Part shown: positions 44,254 to 53,451 of the stretch, in pieces
How positions within the stretch are numbered: the stretch's first letter is position 1
Layout: every line of letters begins with the position of its first letter
Assembly: GCF_000426465.1 (NCBI RefSeq)
Contig: NZ_AUFK01000018.1
Coordinates: 186,001 to 250,000, forward strand
DNA: 64,000 nt
DNA from: Epilithonimonas caeni DSM 17710
GTDB taxonomy: Bacteria; Bacteroidota; Bacteroidia; Flavobacteriales; Weeksellaceae
Direction: 5' to 3'
The notes under the pieces: model-generated
What the model was told of the DNA's origin: nothing
The model's input: only the letters and a program-made list of their open reading frames with translations
The model's database searches: none
Position numbers and translations under genes: made by a program

Positions 44254-44321
44254 TTTGAAATAGGTCTGTAATCCTTGGGATGAGATTCTAAATTTGTATT
44301 GTAAATTTTAATTCAATACAT

Positions 44322-45146
44322 ATGAAAACTTGGTTTATAACAGGTACTTCGACCGGACTGGGTAAAGTTCTAACTGAAAAGCTGCTGGCGAAGGGTGACA
44401 AGGTCATTGCTACCGTACGCAATCAAAATGCACTAGTGGATTTAATAACAAAGTATCCCGATACTTTATCGGTTTCCATACTCGATGTGACGAATACCGA
44501 TCAGATAAAAAATGTTGTAGATAAGGCATTTAAAGATGCAGGGACTATTGATGTTATTGTCAATAATGCCGGATACGGACTATTCTGCTCGGTTGAAGAG
44601 GCTACTGATGAACAGATCAATCATCAAATCCAAACGAATATTATAGGCTCGGTTCAAGTGATCAGAGCGGCATTGCCACATCTAAGAGCACAAGGCCACG
44701 GAAAGATCTTACAGCTTTCCTCGGCAGGAGGTCAAACTACATATCCCAATTTTAGCTACTATCACTTAACCAAATGGGCCGTTGAAGGATTTTGTGAAAC
44801 TATCGCACAGGAACTTTCGCCATTCAATATCGATGTTACAATTGTAGAGCCGGGTGCACATTCCACTTCTTTCGGATCTAACCTGCAAACAGCTCCGATC
44901 ATTGAGGATTACGATAAAACGCCTGCCGGGGATGTGAGAAGGGCTATTGAATCCAACACATTCCCTATTAATAACAACGTTGATATCAGTGTTCAAGCCA
45001 TTATAGATCACATTGAGGCAGATAGGTCATCATTGCGGCTAACCCTTGGAGGTGATGCTTACCGAGATATAAGGACTTCTTTAGTTTCCAGATTAGAGGC
45101 TCTTGATGCACAAAAAGAGATCGCATTGGCAAGTGAAATAAAGTAG
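44322..45146 (+). CDS. Short-chain dehydrogenase/reductase
   Basis: 274 residues. Classical SDR: FITGTSTGLGKVLTEKLL, NNAGYG, and catalytic SYYHLTKWAVEGF (YxxxK). The C-terminal part is of the type annotated as oxidoreductase of unknown substrate. A -7-like TAAATTTG lies at 44289-44296. It pairs with the AraC gene just upstream. Confidence 0.92.
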   Translation: MKTWFITGTSTGLGKVLTEKLLAKGDKVIATVRNQNALVDLITKYPDTLSVSILDVTNTDQIKNVVDKAFKDAGTIDVIVNNAGYGLFCSVEEATDEQINHQIQTNIIGSVQVIRAALPHLRAQGHGKILQLSSAGGQTTYPNFSYYHLTKWAVEGFCETIAQELSPFNIDVTIVEPGAHSTSFGSNLQTAPIIEDYDKTPAGDVRRAIESNTFPINNNVDISVQAIIDHIEADRSSLRLTLGGDAYRDIRTSLVSRLEALDAQKEIALASEIK

Positions 45147-45481
45147 TGCTATAAAAGGATTTAAAAAAATTAAAAAAAAAATGATCAATAAAAATCAGAT
45201 CGAGGCCTGATGTTTTATTGATCATTTTAAGGTCTTGTTTGCACCAACAGCCAAGCTTCCAAACTTGGTTAAAATGATAATTCTGTTTCACCAAGAACCG
45301 TCGTTGACATAGTGGTATCGATTCCTGATAATCATTGAATTGTTCACGAATTTTACTGTATGTTACAACAATTCCTTTATTGATTCCATTTTTAGGCCGA
45401 GTTAATGGCGTAATTGCAACAATATTATTTAATAAATGTGGAACGCTACCACTATTTTCTGAATACTTATCTACAGTAGCA
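45147..45481. other. Spacer with a possible coding relic
   Basis: A minus-strand stretch reads HLLNNIVAITPLTRPKNGIN and YSKIREQFNDYQESIP, which is protein-like. The fit beyond that needs a frame change, with STTVLGETELSF in the next frame. I cannot name the parent gene. It begins right at the terminator of the SDR downstream. Treat as an unidentified remnant. Confidence 0.3.
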
Positions 45482-45510
45482 AAACGGCAGTAGCCACCCA
45501 ACTGCCGTTT
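45482..45510 (-). terminator. Terminator of SDR 45529
   Basis: Perfect 10-bp stem AAACGGCAGT/ACTGCCGTTT with a 9-nt loop, ending in a short T-run on the minus strand, 18 bp beyond the SDR stop. Confidence 0.85.
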
Positions 45511-45528
45511 ATTAAAATCTGTTCCTGC

Positions 45529-46389
45529 TTACAATAACTCTCCCATTCCGAACACCGTCAATCCTTTGGCAAATTGTTCGGCTACCGCTTGGTTAGCAGA
45601 CTCAATATATTGACCAGTGATAGGGTCAACCACGGTGCGTAACGGTCTGCTTCCTTTTGGAGTATCAATAAGTTTTACAATGGCATCAGCAACATCCTGT
45701 GGATCAGGCTTTTTATCCTGCATCTCTCCACCTAATGCGGCTACCATTTTGTTAGGGATATCGGCAATGGCAGCATACCCTTCAAATACCCCCTGATCAG
45801 ATGCAGGGTTGTTCTTTTGCTGCATTTCCGTAGGGAAAGCACCCGGCTCCACAATGGCTACATCAATGCCTAAGCGCTTTACCTCGTAATGCAAGCCCTC
45901 ACTTATTCCCTCCAGTGCAAACTTTGAAGCTGCATAAATAGTAGCGAACGGAAATGACACCCGCCCAAAGCCGCTGGTTACGTTAATGATCAGTCCTTCG
46001 GATTGTTTGCGCATGGCGGGCAGCACTTGTTTCATCAGTCGCCAAGGGGCATAAACGTTGATATCAAAGGTGGTGTGTACATCGGCCGTGGTAAAGCTCT
46101 CGGCTACACCGGTCATACCGTAACCTGCGTTATTTACCAGCACATCAATAGTGCCTTCTTTGTCTAAAATGGTGTCAACAGCTTGTTTCACGCTGTCGTC
46201 ATCTGTCAGGGTAACATCTAAAACAGTTACGTTGTCTAAGGCCTCAAGGGCAGCTGCTTTATCAGCATTACGGCCCTGAGTATCACGCATGGTAGCGTAC
46301 ACTTTGTGTCCTAAAGCGGCTACACTATGGGCGGTAAGCCAGCCAAAACCACTATTTGTTCCGGTTATTAATACGATCTTTTTGCTCAT
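45529..46389 (-). CDS. Short-chain dehydrogenase/reductase
   Basis: 286 residues: VLITGTNSGFGWLTAHSV, LVNNAGYG, TIYAASKFALEGISEGL (YxxxK). It resembles the SDR at 44322 in overall layout, but GC content of this gene looks higher than that of its neighbours, hinting at a different origin (visual impression, not computed). The Crp/Fnr gene 76 bp upstream may control it. Confidence 0.92.
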   Translation of the reverse strand: MSKKIVLITGTNSGFGWLTAHSVAALGHKVYATMRDTQGRNADKAAALEALDNVTVLDVTLTDDDSVKQAVDTILDKEGTIDVLVNNAGYGMTGVAESFTTADVHTTFDINVYAPWRLMKQVLPAMRKQSEGLIINVTSGFGRVSFPFATIYAASKFALEGISEGLHYEVKRLGIDVAIVEPGAFPTEMQQKNNPASDQGVFEGYAAIADIPNKMVAALGGEMQDKKPDPQDVADAIVKLIDTPKGSRPLRTVVDPITGQYIESANQAVAEQFAKGLTVFGMGELL

Positions 46390-46465
46390 CTTTTTATTAT
46401 TTAATGACTATGCAAATATTGGAAATGAAAGTAAAAAAACATTTACCAAATGGTAAAAAGTGAAG

Positions 46466-47038
46466 TTAACGGATATTGCGGCGTATACGGCTTAACGATT
46501 GTTGGGTAACGCCCAAATACGAAGCGACATATGAGAGCGGAATGCGGTTGATAAGGTTGGGAAAAGCCTCAATGAACGACAGATAACGTGTGGTCGCATC
46601 TTCTGAAACCAACGGGCTGCGCCGCTCCATAGCCAACGTAAGACATTTTTTTACCATCTTCGCCTTCATCATTTCCCAGCCAACAATGGTATCAGATATT
46701 TCGTCCCAATCCTTTTTGTTAAAAGCGAGCACTTTGCAGTCGGTAACCGCCTGTACATATTCCGATGCAACGATCTGCGATTCAAATTTTTCATTATCAA
46801 CTACAAAATTGCCTTCGTCCACAAAATAGTTGGTAACCTCTTCACCCTTATTGTTATAATAACAAAAGCGGAAAACACCTTCCAAAACGAACGCAACATA
46901 ACGGGGCACCTTCCCGGCTTCTGAGAGGTAGTCGCCTTTTTTGAATTCGAGGGTTTCCACCTTACTCAGCAAAAACTCGGTCTGCCGTTTGTTCAGGTCT
47001 CCAAATTGCAGGATAAAATTTATCATTGCTTTCATCAT
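46466..47038 (-). CDS. Crp/Fnr-family regulator
   Basis: 190 residues. cNMP-like barrel: VETLEFKKGDYLSEAGKVPR, FCYYNNKGEEVTNYFVDEGN; the short C-terminal HTH is PLSYVASYLGVTQQSLSRIR. This wording is typical of the many Bacteroidota Crp-like repressors next to SDR genes. No Fe-S cysteines. Confidence 0.92.
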   Translation of the reverse strand: MMKAMINFILQFGDLNKRQTEFLLSKVETLEFKKGDYLSEAGKVPRYVAFVLEGVFRFCYYNNKGEEVTNYFVDEGNFVVDNEKFESQIVASEYVQAVTDCKVLAFNKKDWDEISDTIVGWEMMKAKMVKKCLTLAMERRSPLVSEDATTRYLSFIEAFPNLINRIPLSYVASYLGVTQQSLSRIRRNIR

Positions 47039-47356
47039 GTAAAGATAATACAGAGCTCAAAACACTCATTTATCATATGGTAAAAAATAACGGAGCCTAA
47101 CAAAAAGACAAAGGTCCGTTAGTTTTTCAGGAACTATAATTTTAACTAATTTACCTTTTAGTTGTAAAAGGCAATTATAACCTTACACTTGATTGTACGA
47201 CTAATATCAAATGGGTTGTCAATAACTGCAATTCAATATAAACTGTTAATCATCCTCATCATACATCTGATGAGATCCGATACGGCGACACATTTATAGG
47301 AATCAAGCAGAAAGACATATACTGACAAGTGAGCAGCTTTTTTGTCTAATAGATCA
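47039..47356. other. Gene-free spacer
   Basis: 318 bases between the Crp/Fnr gene and the SnoaL-like gene. No protein-like frame, RNA gene or clear hairpin seen. Confidence 0.5.
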
Positions 47357-47710
47357 CTACGGTAAATGCTTTTTCTCAATAACAAATGCTTTGAGCTCCG
47401 ATATCTTCCCATCTTCGAATTTCCAGATATCACAGTAATCAAAATCATCATAGCTTCCCGCCTTATTTTTTAATCGAATCTCCCCCGTCACCATAACAAG
47501 ATCACTGTCTTCGATCGCCTTTTCAACATTGAAGACAGGTGGTTCGATGTAGAACTCTTTCATGTAAGCTCGGACCTCTTCTTTCCCATTTAAGATACGT
47601 CCACCAACAAATACCCATCGTGTGTCGGATGTACAATAAGCTAAAAAACTTTCATAATCGCCTTTTGATACAAATTCATTGGCCTCATGTAGAATCGTTG
47701 TATTTCTCAT
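47357..47710 (-). CDS. SnoaL/NTF2-like protein
   Basis: 117 residues: HEANEFVSKGDYESFLAYCT, DTRWVFVGGRILNGKEEVRA, DDFDYCDIWKFEDGKISELK. This is the cone-shaped NTF2 fold used by isomerases and stress proteins. Monocistronic; function not assignable. Confidence 0.88.
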   Translation of the reverse strand: MRNTTILHEANEFVSKGDYESFLAYCTSDTRWVFVGGRILNGKEEVRAYMKEFYIEPPVFNVEKAIEDSDLVMVTGEIRLKNKAGSYDDFDYCDIWKFEDGKISELKAFVIEKKHLP

Positions 47711-47839
47711 TTCTATTATTTAAATGATCATTTTCTGCCGCTGCATTCGCATTGCATGTTCTAAACAAATATAGATCATTTGACCTAAAACAAAAAAATC
47801 TCGATATTTTACCTCTTCGTCTTCTGAAGAAACTTGAAC

Positions 47840-47962
47840 ATGTGGCAAGAGTTTTTTAATGAAAAGGAACAAATCTTAAGAGCTGGTGATACAATCAATG
47901 ATTTGGATACGCAATATCCATCTAGGCGTGTCGGTTGGAAAGAAGTTGTTTTAAATGGGTGA
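47840..47962 (+). other. Possible 40-aa ORF or 5' gene relic
   Basis: Opens ATG TGG and reads MWQEFFNEKEQILRAGDTIN, then DLDTQYPSRRVGWKEV to a TGA. Composition is protein-like, yet no family is recognised and it is too short to judge. It lies in the spacer 47711-48105 together with ATATACTTGG at about 47990. Confidence 0.3.
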
Positions 47963-48105
47963 TCATATACTTAACTATTTTATATGATATACTTGGTACA
48001 TCGAAATATTTAGTTGCCTAACTTTAGACTACAAGAAAAGCCGTTTAGGCTACATGTATTTTTTAAAACCATTGCAATTTTGTTTTATCAAAAAATAAAA
48101 TAATT

Positions 48106-50505
48106 ATGGATTTAAAAAACAGTGTAAACAACTTCTTCATTACTTTAGTTTTATGCTTGGTTAGCGGAATCACTTTTGCCCAGTCAACAGGAAGTTTGAA
48201 AGGGAAAATTATAGAGCAGTCTACCAAACAATCAATTACTGACGTTACTGTAACAATTGACGGCACCCAGTTAATAAGTGCTACGGATTCTACAGGAATT
48301 TTTACTATTAACAACATACCTGCAGGTACCTATTCTGTCACGATTTCATCAGACGGATTTCAGACCAAAAATATTACGGATATTATTATTTCTTCCAATA
48401 AGACCTATTACTCAGAAATAGAATTACTTGAAAAATCAACAACATTGGAAGGTGTTACGATCAGGTCATTTAGAGGAGAAAACAATCCTATGACGCCGGT
48501 TTCCTCTTATTCCTATTCCAGAGAAGAGATTTTCAGGAGTCCGGGCGCTCAAGGCGATATTATGCGGGCTTTGTCCAGTTTGCCTGGCGTTGTAAGCGGT
48601 GGTTCCCAGTTTTCAGCCATTGCAGCAAGAGGACAGGGAACTCAGGATAATGTCTATATGGTAGATGATATTCCGATGTTCAATCTGTCGCATCTGGAGG
48701 CAGAAGGTTTTAATTCGGGTTTTAATGACCCAAATGGTGGCAGGTTCAGCATCTTTGCGCCAAGGATCATTGATAATGTACAATTTCAGAACGGTGGCTT
48801 TGATGTTACAAATGGTAGGAGATCCTCATCTTATCTAGGACTTGGCGTCAAAGAAGGGAATAAAGAATCCTGGAGTTTGAGCGGTCAGCTCGATTTATTG
48901 GGAGGAACGTTGATCGCAGATGGTCCTATATCCAAAAAAACGAGCATTTTTACTTCTGCCCGATACCAAAATTTTGGTATGCTTATCAATCTTATCGGTG
49001 AAAACCCTGCTACAGTAGCATTTGGTGATTATATTATAAAAACTACCACACAACTCAATGACAAAAACAAACTTTCGGTGATTGCCATGTACAATCCTGA
49101 AAATACCAGCAGAACCATTGATGACGTAGAAGCCGGAGTCAATTTAAATGATGACAACAGCGGACGTAATATACTATGGGATCATAGAGACAGTAAAACT
49201 TTGGTGGGCCTTAATCTGAGAACATTGATCAATTCTAAAAGTTATATCAAAAATGTACTGTACTTCCGTTCATCTACTGTTGATAATAATTTTGGACGCT
49301 TCAATCCTTCTTTTGACGCAGACGGTGTTATACTAAATCCTGTATATGGAGGATATGAAAATAGTTTAAGAAAGATCAAAAATAACCAGCAGGAGATCGG
49401 CTACCGTTCTATTTATACAAAACGTTTCAACAAAGTAACGCTTACTGCAGGAGTAGATGCAATGATGATCAAACTTGACTATGCAAGGACGCTAAGCCGT
49501 ATCGATACGCTTTACTCTTTCCGCTCTAGAGAAATTGCCAGTGATCCTACAAGATATTATCAGGTTCTGGACCCGTCAATGTTTAATTCTGCTTTTGATG
49601 ATTCTGCTTTTAACGGGTCGGGATATGTTAATTTATCTTGGAAGGTTACGGACAGGTTGACTCTTAATCCTGGAGTACGTTACGATTATACCGGATTTTC
49701 TGAACAGCATACCATATCGCCAAGATTAAGCGGAAGTGTTTTGCTGAATGATAAACAAAGCATCAATTTTGCCACAGGTATTTATTATCAGGATGCCGCC
49801 TATTCCGATATTGCCGGGCAGTCTGCTTTCAACAAGCTTAAAAATGAACGTTCAATCCAATCCATCCTTGGATATAAGATGCAGTTTTCAAATGATTTGA
49901 AATTTGTTGCAGAAGCTTGGCATAAACAGTTTAGCGACGTGGTAGTACAACCAAACAGGGCACAAAGTTACCTTACAAATGATGGAGATGGATATGCATA
50001 TGGTGCCGATTTCAGCTTGACAAAAAGGCTCTCAAAAAATTATTATGGTTCCATCAGCTACTCGTATATGCAAAGCAAGAGAGACGATAATGATGGTATG
50101 GGCGAATACAATTATATCTTCAACATACCGCATACTGTTAGCTTGATGGGAAGTTACAAACCCAATGATAAATGGATTTTTTCAAGTAAATTCCGTTACA
50201 GTACAGGCCGTCCTACCGATAAGTATATCATTCACTCCGATGTATTGAACGATCCCAATATGCTTCGCTATTCCCAGGAAATAACCGAAGTAAACGGCGA
50301 AAGATTACCTGATTTTTTCAGTCTGGATATCAGGGTAGATTACAACGTACAAAGAAAATGGGGAACTTTTTCTGCCTTTGTAGATATGGTAAATATATCC
50401 AACAGGTTCAATGTAAACTCCGAATTGTTCATTCCTGAAACAGGCAGGATTTCCAATATAGGGTTGGGTGTTTTCCCAACATTTGGCGTGAGGGTAGAAT
50501 TATAG
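48106..50505 (+). CDS. TonB-dependent outer-membrane receptor
   Basis: 799 residues. Signal peptide ends GITFAQ. A carboxypeptidase-like regulatory domain (about 28-110: GSLKGKIIEQSTKQSITDVT) precedes the plug (about 130-240: RALSSLPGVVSGGSQFSAIA, YMVDDIPMFNLSHLEAEGF). The rest is a 22-strand barrel ending in RVEL. No SusD gene follows, so it is not a glycan-uptake pair. The downstream SDR starts 20 bp later and may share the transcript. Confidence 0.93.
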   Translation: MDLKNSVNNFFITLVLCLVSGITFAQSTGSLKGKIIEQSTKQSITDVTVTIDGTQLISATDSTGIFTINNIPAGTYSVTISSDGFQTKNITDIIISSNKTYYSEIELLEKSTTLEGVTIRSFRGENNPMTPVSSYSYSREEIFRSPGAQGDIMRALSSLPGVVSGGSQFSAIAARGQGTQDNVYMVDDIPMFNLSHLEAEGFNSGFNDPNGGRFSIFAPRIIDNVQFQNGGFDVTNGRRSSSYLGLGVKEGNKESWSLSGQLDLLGGTLIADGPISKKTSIFTSARYQNFGMLINLIGENPATVAFGDYIIKTTTQLNDKNKLSVIAMYNPENTSRTIDDVEAGVNLNDDNSGRNILWDHRDSKTLVGLNLRTLINSKSYIKNVLYFRSSTVDNNFGRFNPSFDADGVILNPVYGGYENSLRKIKNNQQEIGYRSIYTKRFNKVTLTAGVDAMMIKLDYARTLSRIDTLYSFRSREIASDPTRYYQVLDPSMFNSAFDDSAFNGSGYVNLSWKVTDRLTLNPGVRYDYTGFSEQHTISPRLSGSVLLNDKQSINFATGIYYQDAAYSDIAGQSAFNKLKNERSIQSILGYKMQFSNDLKFVAEAWHKQFSDVVVQPNRAQSYLTNDGDGYAYGADFSLTKRLSKNYYGSISYSYMQSKRDDNDGMGEYNYIFNIPHTVSLMGSYKPNDKWIFSSKFRYSTGRPTDKYIIHSDVLNDPNMLRYSQEITEVNGERLPDFFSLDIRVDYNVQRKWGTFSAFVDMVNISNRFNVNSELFIPETGRISNIGLGVFPTFGVRVEL

Positions 50506-50525
50506 GAACAGAAAAATTAAGAATA

Positions 50526-51308
50526 ATGAAATTAAAAAATCGTACTGTCCTTATTACAGGCGGAACAAGTGGAATCGGCCTGGAGTTTGTGAAACAATTG
50601 ACCGGACAAGGAGCCAATATCATCGTTACGGGGCGTAACCCTGAAGCATTATACAAAATAAAACACCAGTTTCCGGATGTACACACTTTCCAAAGCGATG
50701 TGAGCAAGGCACAAGACATCGAAGCTTTGTACAAAGATGTTACAAAACAATTCCCTGAGTTGAGCATCCTTATCAACAACGCCGGAATCATGCGGCAGAT
50801 AGATTTGCAGGACAGCTCATTGAACCTGGAAGACATCAATCGTGAAATAGCTACCAATCTTACGGGAATTATACAAATGAACCATCGGTTTCTGCCCCAT
50901 CTGTTGACTCAGAAATCGGCAGCCATCATCAATGTTACATCCAGCATTGCATTTCTTCCGTACAGCATTACGCCTATTTACAGTGCATCAAAAGCAGGCG
51001 CCCATGCGTACACAAAAGCGCTCCGCCTGCAATTGGAAAATACCAATGTAAAGGTAATGGAGGTTTTGCCGCCGGGTGTTAAAACCAATCTCCAAAAAGG
51101 TTGGGAACTACCACCACCGGAAGAAAGAATGATGGAAGCCGATAAAATGGTAAGCGATGTCATCAACGGAATTTTGAAAGATAGGCAGGAGATAACACCA
51201 GGTCTTGCACGGGTTATAAAAGTACTTAGCAGGCTAATCCCGAATTCCCTCATCAGCTTCGGGCACGGAGAATTTAAAAAACTTAAACAATTAAAAAATA
51301 AGAAATAG
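50526..51308 (+). CDS. Short-chain dehydrogenase (DltE-like)
   Basis: 260 residues: VLITGGTSGIGLEFVKQLTG, ILINNAGIMRQ, PIYSASKAGAHAYTKAL (YxxxK). The wording matches the DltE/YoxD-type SDRs. It lies 20 bp behind the TonB receptor and 4 bp ahead of the DUF2147 gene, in an operon with MFS and small membrane protein genes. Confidence 0.92.
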   Translation: MKLKNRTVLITGGTSGIGLEFVKQLTGQGANIIVTGRNPEALYKIKHQFPDVHTFQSDVSKAQDIEALYKDVTKQFPELSILINNAGIMRQIDLQDSSLNLEDINREIATNLTGIIQMNHRFLPHLLTQKSAAIINVTSSIAFLPYSITPIYSASKAGAHAYTKALRLQLENTNVKVMEVLPPGVKTNLQKGWELPPPEERMMEADKMVSDVINGILKDRQEITPGLARVIKVLSRLIPNSLISFGHGEFKKLKQLKNKK

Positions 51309-51312
51309 CCTT

Positions 51313-51733
51313 ATGAGAAAGCTGATTGCTTCAACCTTGATGTTACTTATATCGGTTGCTTCTTTCGCACAGAAATTACCCCCGGAGATTGCAGGTGTAT
51401 GGAAGTGTGACGATTTCAAAATTGAAATATTCAAATCCGGACAAACCTATTCGGCAAAATTGTTATGGGCAAAAGATATATTTGAAGCAGACGGCAAAAC
51501 ACCGAAGAGGGACAGTAAAAATCCCGATGAAAAGCTTAGAAACCGTTCCAGACAAGGCATTACACACATTACAGAACTGATCTATAAGGACGGCGAATTT
51601 ATTAATGGTAAATTGTACAGCGTTCAGGACGGTAATACTTATAGTTTTGAAGAGCGAGAATAGTCTGGAAACAAGAGGTTATAAAGGTGTTCCGATGATA
51701 GGTAAGACATTTAAATGGACCCGTGTAAAATAA
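51313..51733 (+). pseudogene. DUF2147 protein, frameshifted near its C-terminus
   Basis: Signal peptide (STLMLLISVASFAQ) and the DUF2147 pattern: PPEIAGVWKCDDFKIEIFKS, DGEFINGKLYSVQDGNTYSF. The frame stops at 51661-51663 after 116 residues. From 51662, one frame over, the normal DUF2147 tail is found: SLETRGYKGVPMIGKTFKWT, then RVK and a stop at 51731-51733. One indel near 51655 thus cuts off the last ~22 residues. Either a recent mutation or a sequencing error. Confidence 0.8.
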
Positions 51734-51741
51734 TAACACCG

Positions 51742-53034
51742 ATGAATAACTCCCAAAAAAACATAATTACAGACAAGAACCAATGGCTTACAGGCTGGCG
51801 CAGAAATATGCTGCTGACAACCCTTTTGCTGGTAAGTATATTCAGTCAGATAGACCGTATTTTACCATTTATCATGGCAGAATCTATAAAAGCAGATTTA
51901 AATTTGAGCGATACCCAGCTTGGGTTGATAACTGGTCTGGCATTTTCAGCGTGTTATTCTTTTGCATCTTTACCCTTTGCGCGAATTTCGGACAATGGTT
52001 TGGCAAAACAGGTTTTGTTTTGGTGCATTATAATCTGGAGCATTATGACAGGTTTTGGCGGTTTGACAACAGGTTTTGTAACATTGGCACTTTCCCGCTT
52101 CGGTGTTGCACTGGGTGAAGCAGGAGGAACTCCTGCAAGCCATGCCATTATCGTCCACAAAATTTCCGAAAAGTTCAGGGGAAGAGCATTGGGCTTATTT
52201 TCGATGGGCATTCCTTTGGGTACAATGTTTGGTTTTTCTATTGGTGGTTGGGCAAATGATACAATCGGCTGGAGAAATGCGTTTTTCGTAGCAGGTGCTT
52301 TCGGCGTATTTGTATTGATCATGGTGGTTCTGTTTATCCAAAAAAATAATAGAACAAAACCGGTTATTGCCAATACCGGGAATTTCTTTTCCTCTGCTAA
52401 AAACTTATTGGCCAATCCCACATTCCGATGGTTGTTTGTTGCTACCAATTTGCTTGGGTTTGCATCTGCACCTTTTTACATTTTTGTATCACCGTTTTTG
52501 ATAAGAACTTATGGACTTACTGCTGCGGAAGTGGGTTTATCGTTCGGTATTTTACAAGGTTTAATGGGTGTTGCAGGTACACTTCTTGGGGGCAGGTTGT
52601 TTGACAGGGCGGTAAGCCGAGGTTCACGTAGATTGATGAACCCGCCGGCAATTGTCTTTAGTATAGCAGCTATAACAACCACTGCAGCTTTGTTCATGCC
52701 TGCAAGCTGGATGTCCATTACATTGTTTATACCTGGTATGTTCTCGTTTGCCTTTCTCTTGCCTCATGGATTCGGAGCGGGACATCTGGTGGCTGGTGCC
52801 GGAAAGCAGGCTTTATCTTCCGGGTTACTGATGCTGGGTTCAGGACTTTTGCCGGCTGCACTGTCACCACTTCTGGTAGGTATCATCAGCGATGCGGCTA
52901 CGGCTGCAGGTGTTGATAACGGCTTGAAGATGGGACTGCTGATATCGCCATTGTTCATAGTTCTTTCAGGGATTTGTTGTTTTATAATAAGCAGAAAATT
53001 AATTCCCTATTTAAAATCCGAAAAAATTGTGTAA
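51742..53034 (+). CDS. MFS transporter (Spinster/sugar-phosphate-type)
   Basis: 430 residues from MNNSQKNIITDKNQ; the ATG at 51742 is used because the longer frame runs through the DUF2147 tail. Twelve hydrophobic segments. MFS motifs: LSDTQLGLITGLAFSACYSF, RFGVALGEAGGTPASHAII, FRGRALGLFSMGIPLG. The GEAGGTPA and RGRALG features fit the Spinster-like/ACS branch. Substrate unknown. Confidence 0.9.
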   Translation: MNNSQKNIITDKNQWLTGWRRNMLLTTLLLVSIFSQIDRILPFIMAESIKADLNLSDTQLGLITGLAFSACYSFASLPFARISDNGLAKQVLFWCIIIWSIMTGFGGLTTGFVTLALSRFGVALGEAGGTPASHAIIVHKISEKFRGRALGLFSMGIPLGTMFGFSIGGWANDTIGWRNAFFVAGAFGVFVLIMVVLFIQKNNRTKPVIANTGNFFSSAKNLLANPTFRWLFVATNLLGFASAPFYIFVSPFLIRTYGLTAAEVGLSFGILQGLMGVAGTLLGGRLFDRAVSRGSRRLMNPPAIVFSIAAITTTAALFMPASWMSITLFIPGMFSFAFLLPHGFGAGHLVAGAGKQALSSGLLMLGSGLLPAALSPLLVGIISDAATAAGVDNGLKMGLLISPLFIVLSGICCFIISRKLIPYLKSEKIV

Positions 53035-53095
53035 TGTTGAAATCATTAATAAATATAAAATCTTAAATCAGAATACTAAACAACTAGAAAACAAA

Positions 53096-53443
53096 ATGAA
53101 AACTATTAGTATCATACTTTTGGTAATCTCAGCATTCCTGAATTTTAAACACGGTTGGGATGCTTTCCGACCATCAACTCCCGAACAGGCGGAAATGATG
53201 TCAATACTGGGTGTCAATGAAGCGATCATGCCATATTTTGGAATATTTTCCGTTCTTATCGGCCTGATGTTGCTTCATCCAAAAACATTTTTCATCAGCA
53301 ATGTGCTTCGTGCGATCATAATAGTATTAATAATGACATTATCTCTAAAAGCGGGGAACTATAAAATGGCATTAATAGAAATTCCCTTTTTGGCAATGCC
53401 ACTCCTATTGATCTTGTTGAAATATCCTTTTAAATTTAATTGA
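53096..53443 (+). CDS. Small membrane protein, paralogue of 41758 gene
   Basis: 115 residues from MKTISIILLVISAFLNFKHG (ATG at 53096). Four hydrophobic segments. The second half is about as similar to the 41758-42126 product as two paralogues can be by eye (KAGNYKMALIEIPF against RSGNYKFALVEIPF). It follows the MFS gene by 61 bp and precedes an AraC gene by 8 bp. Confidence 0.8.
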   Translation: MKTISIILLVISAFLNFKHGWDAFRPSTPEQAEMMSILGVNEAIMPYFGIFSVLIGLMLLHPKTFFISNVLRAIIIVLIMTLSLKAGNYKMALIEIPFLAMPLLLILLKYPFKFN

Positions 53444-53451
53444 TTACAACA

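Noticed and set aside
45001-45501. 166-aa minus frame after the SDR at 44322
   Set aside because: It runs antisense into the SDR and starts within a terminator; only its first half looks protein-like, so it is described as a possible relic, not a gene.
47233-47451. 72-aa minus frame
   Set aside because: Overlaps the SnoaL-like gene out of frame and lacks any recognisable pattern.
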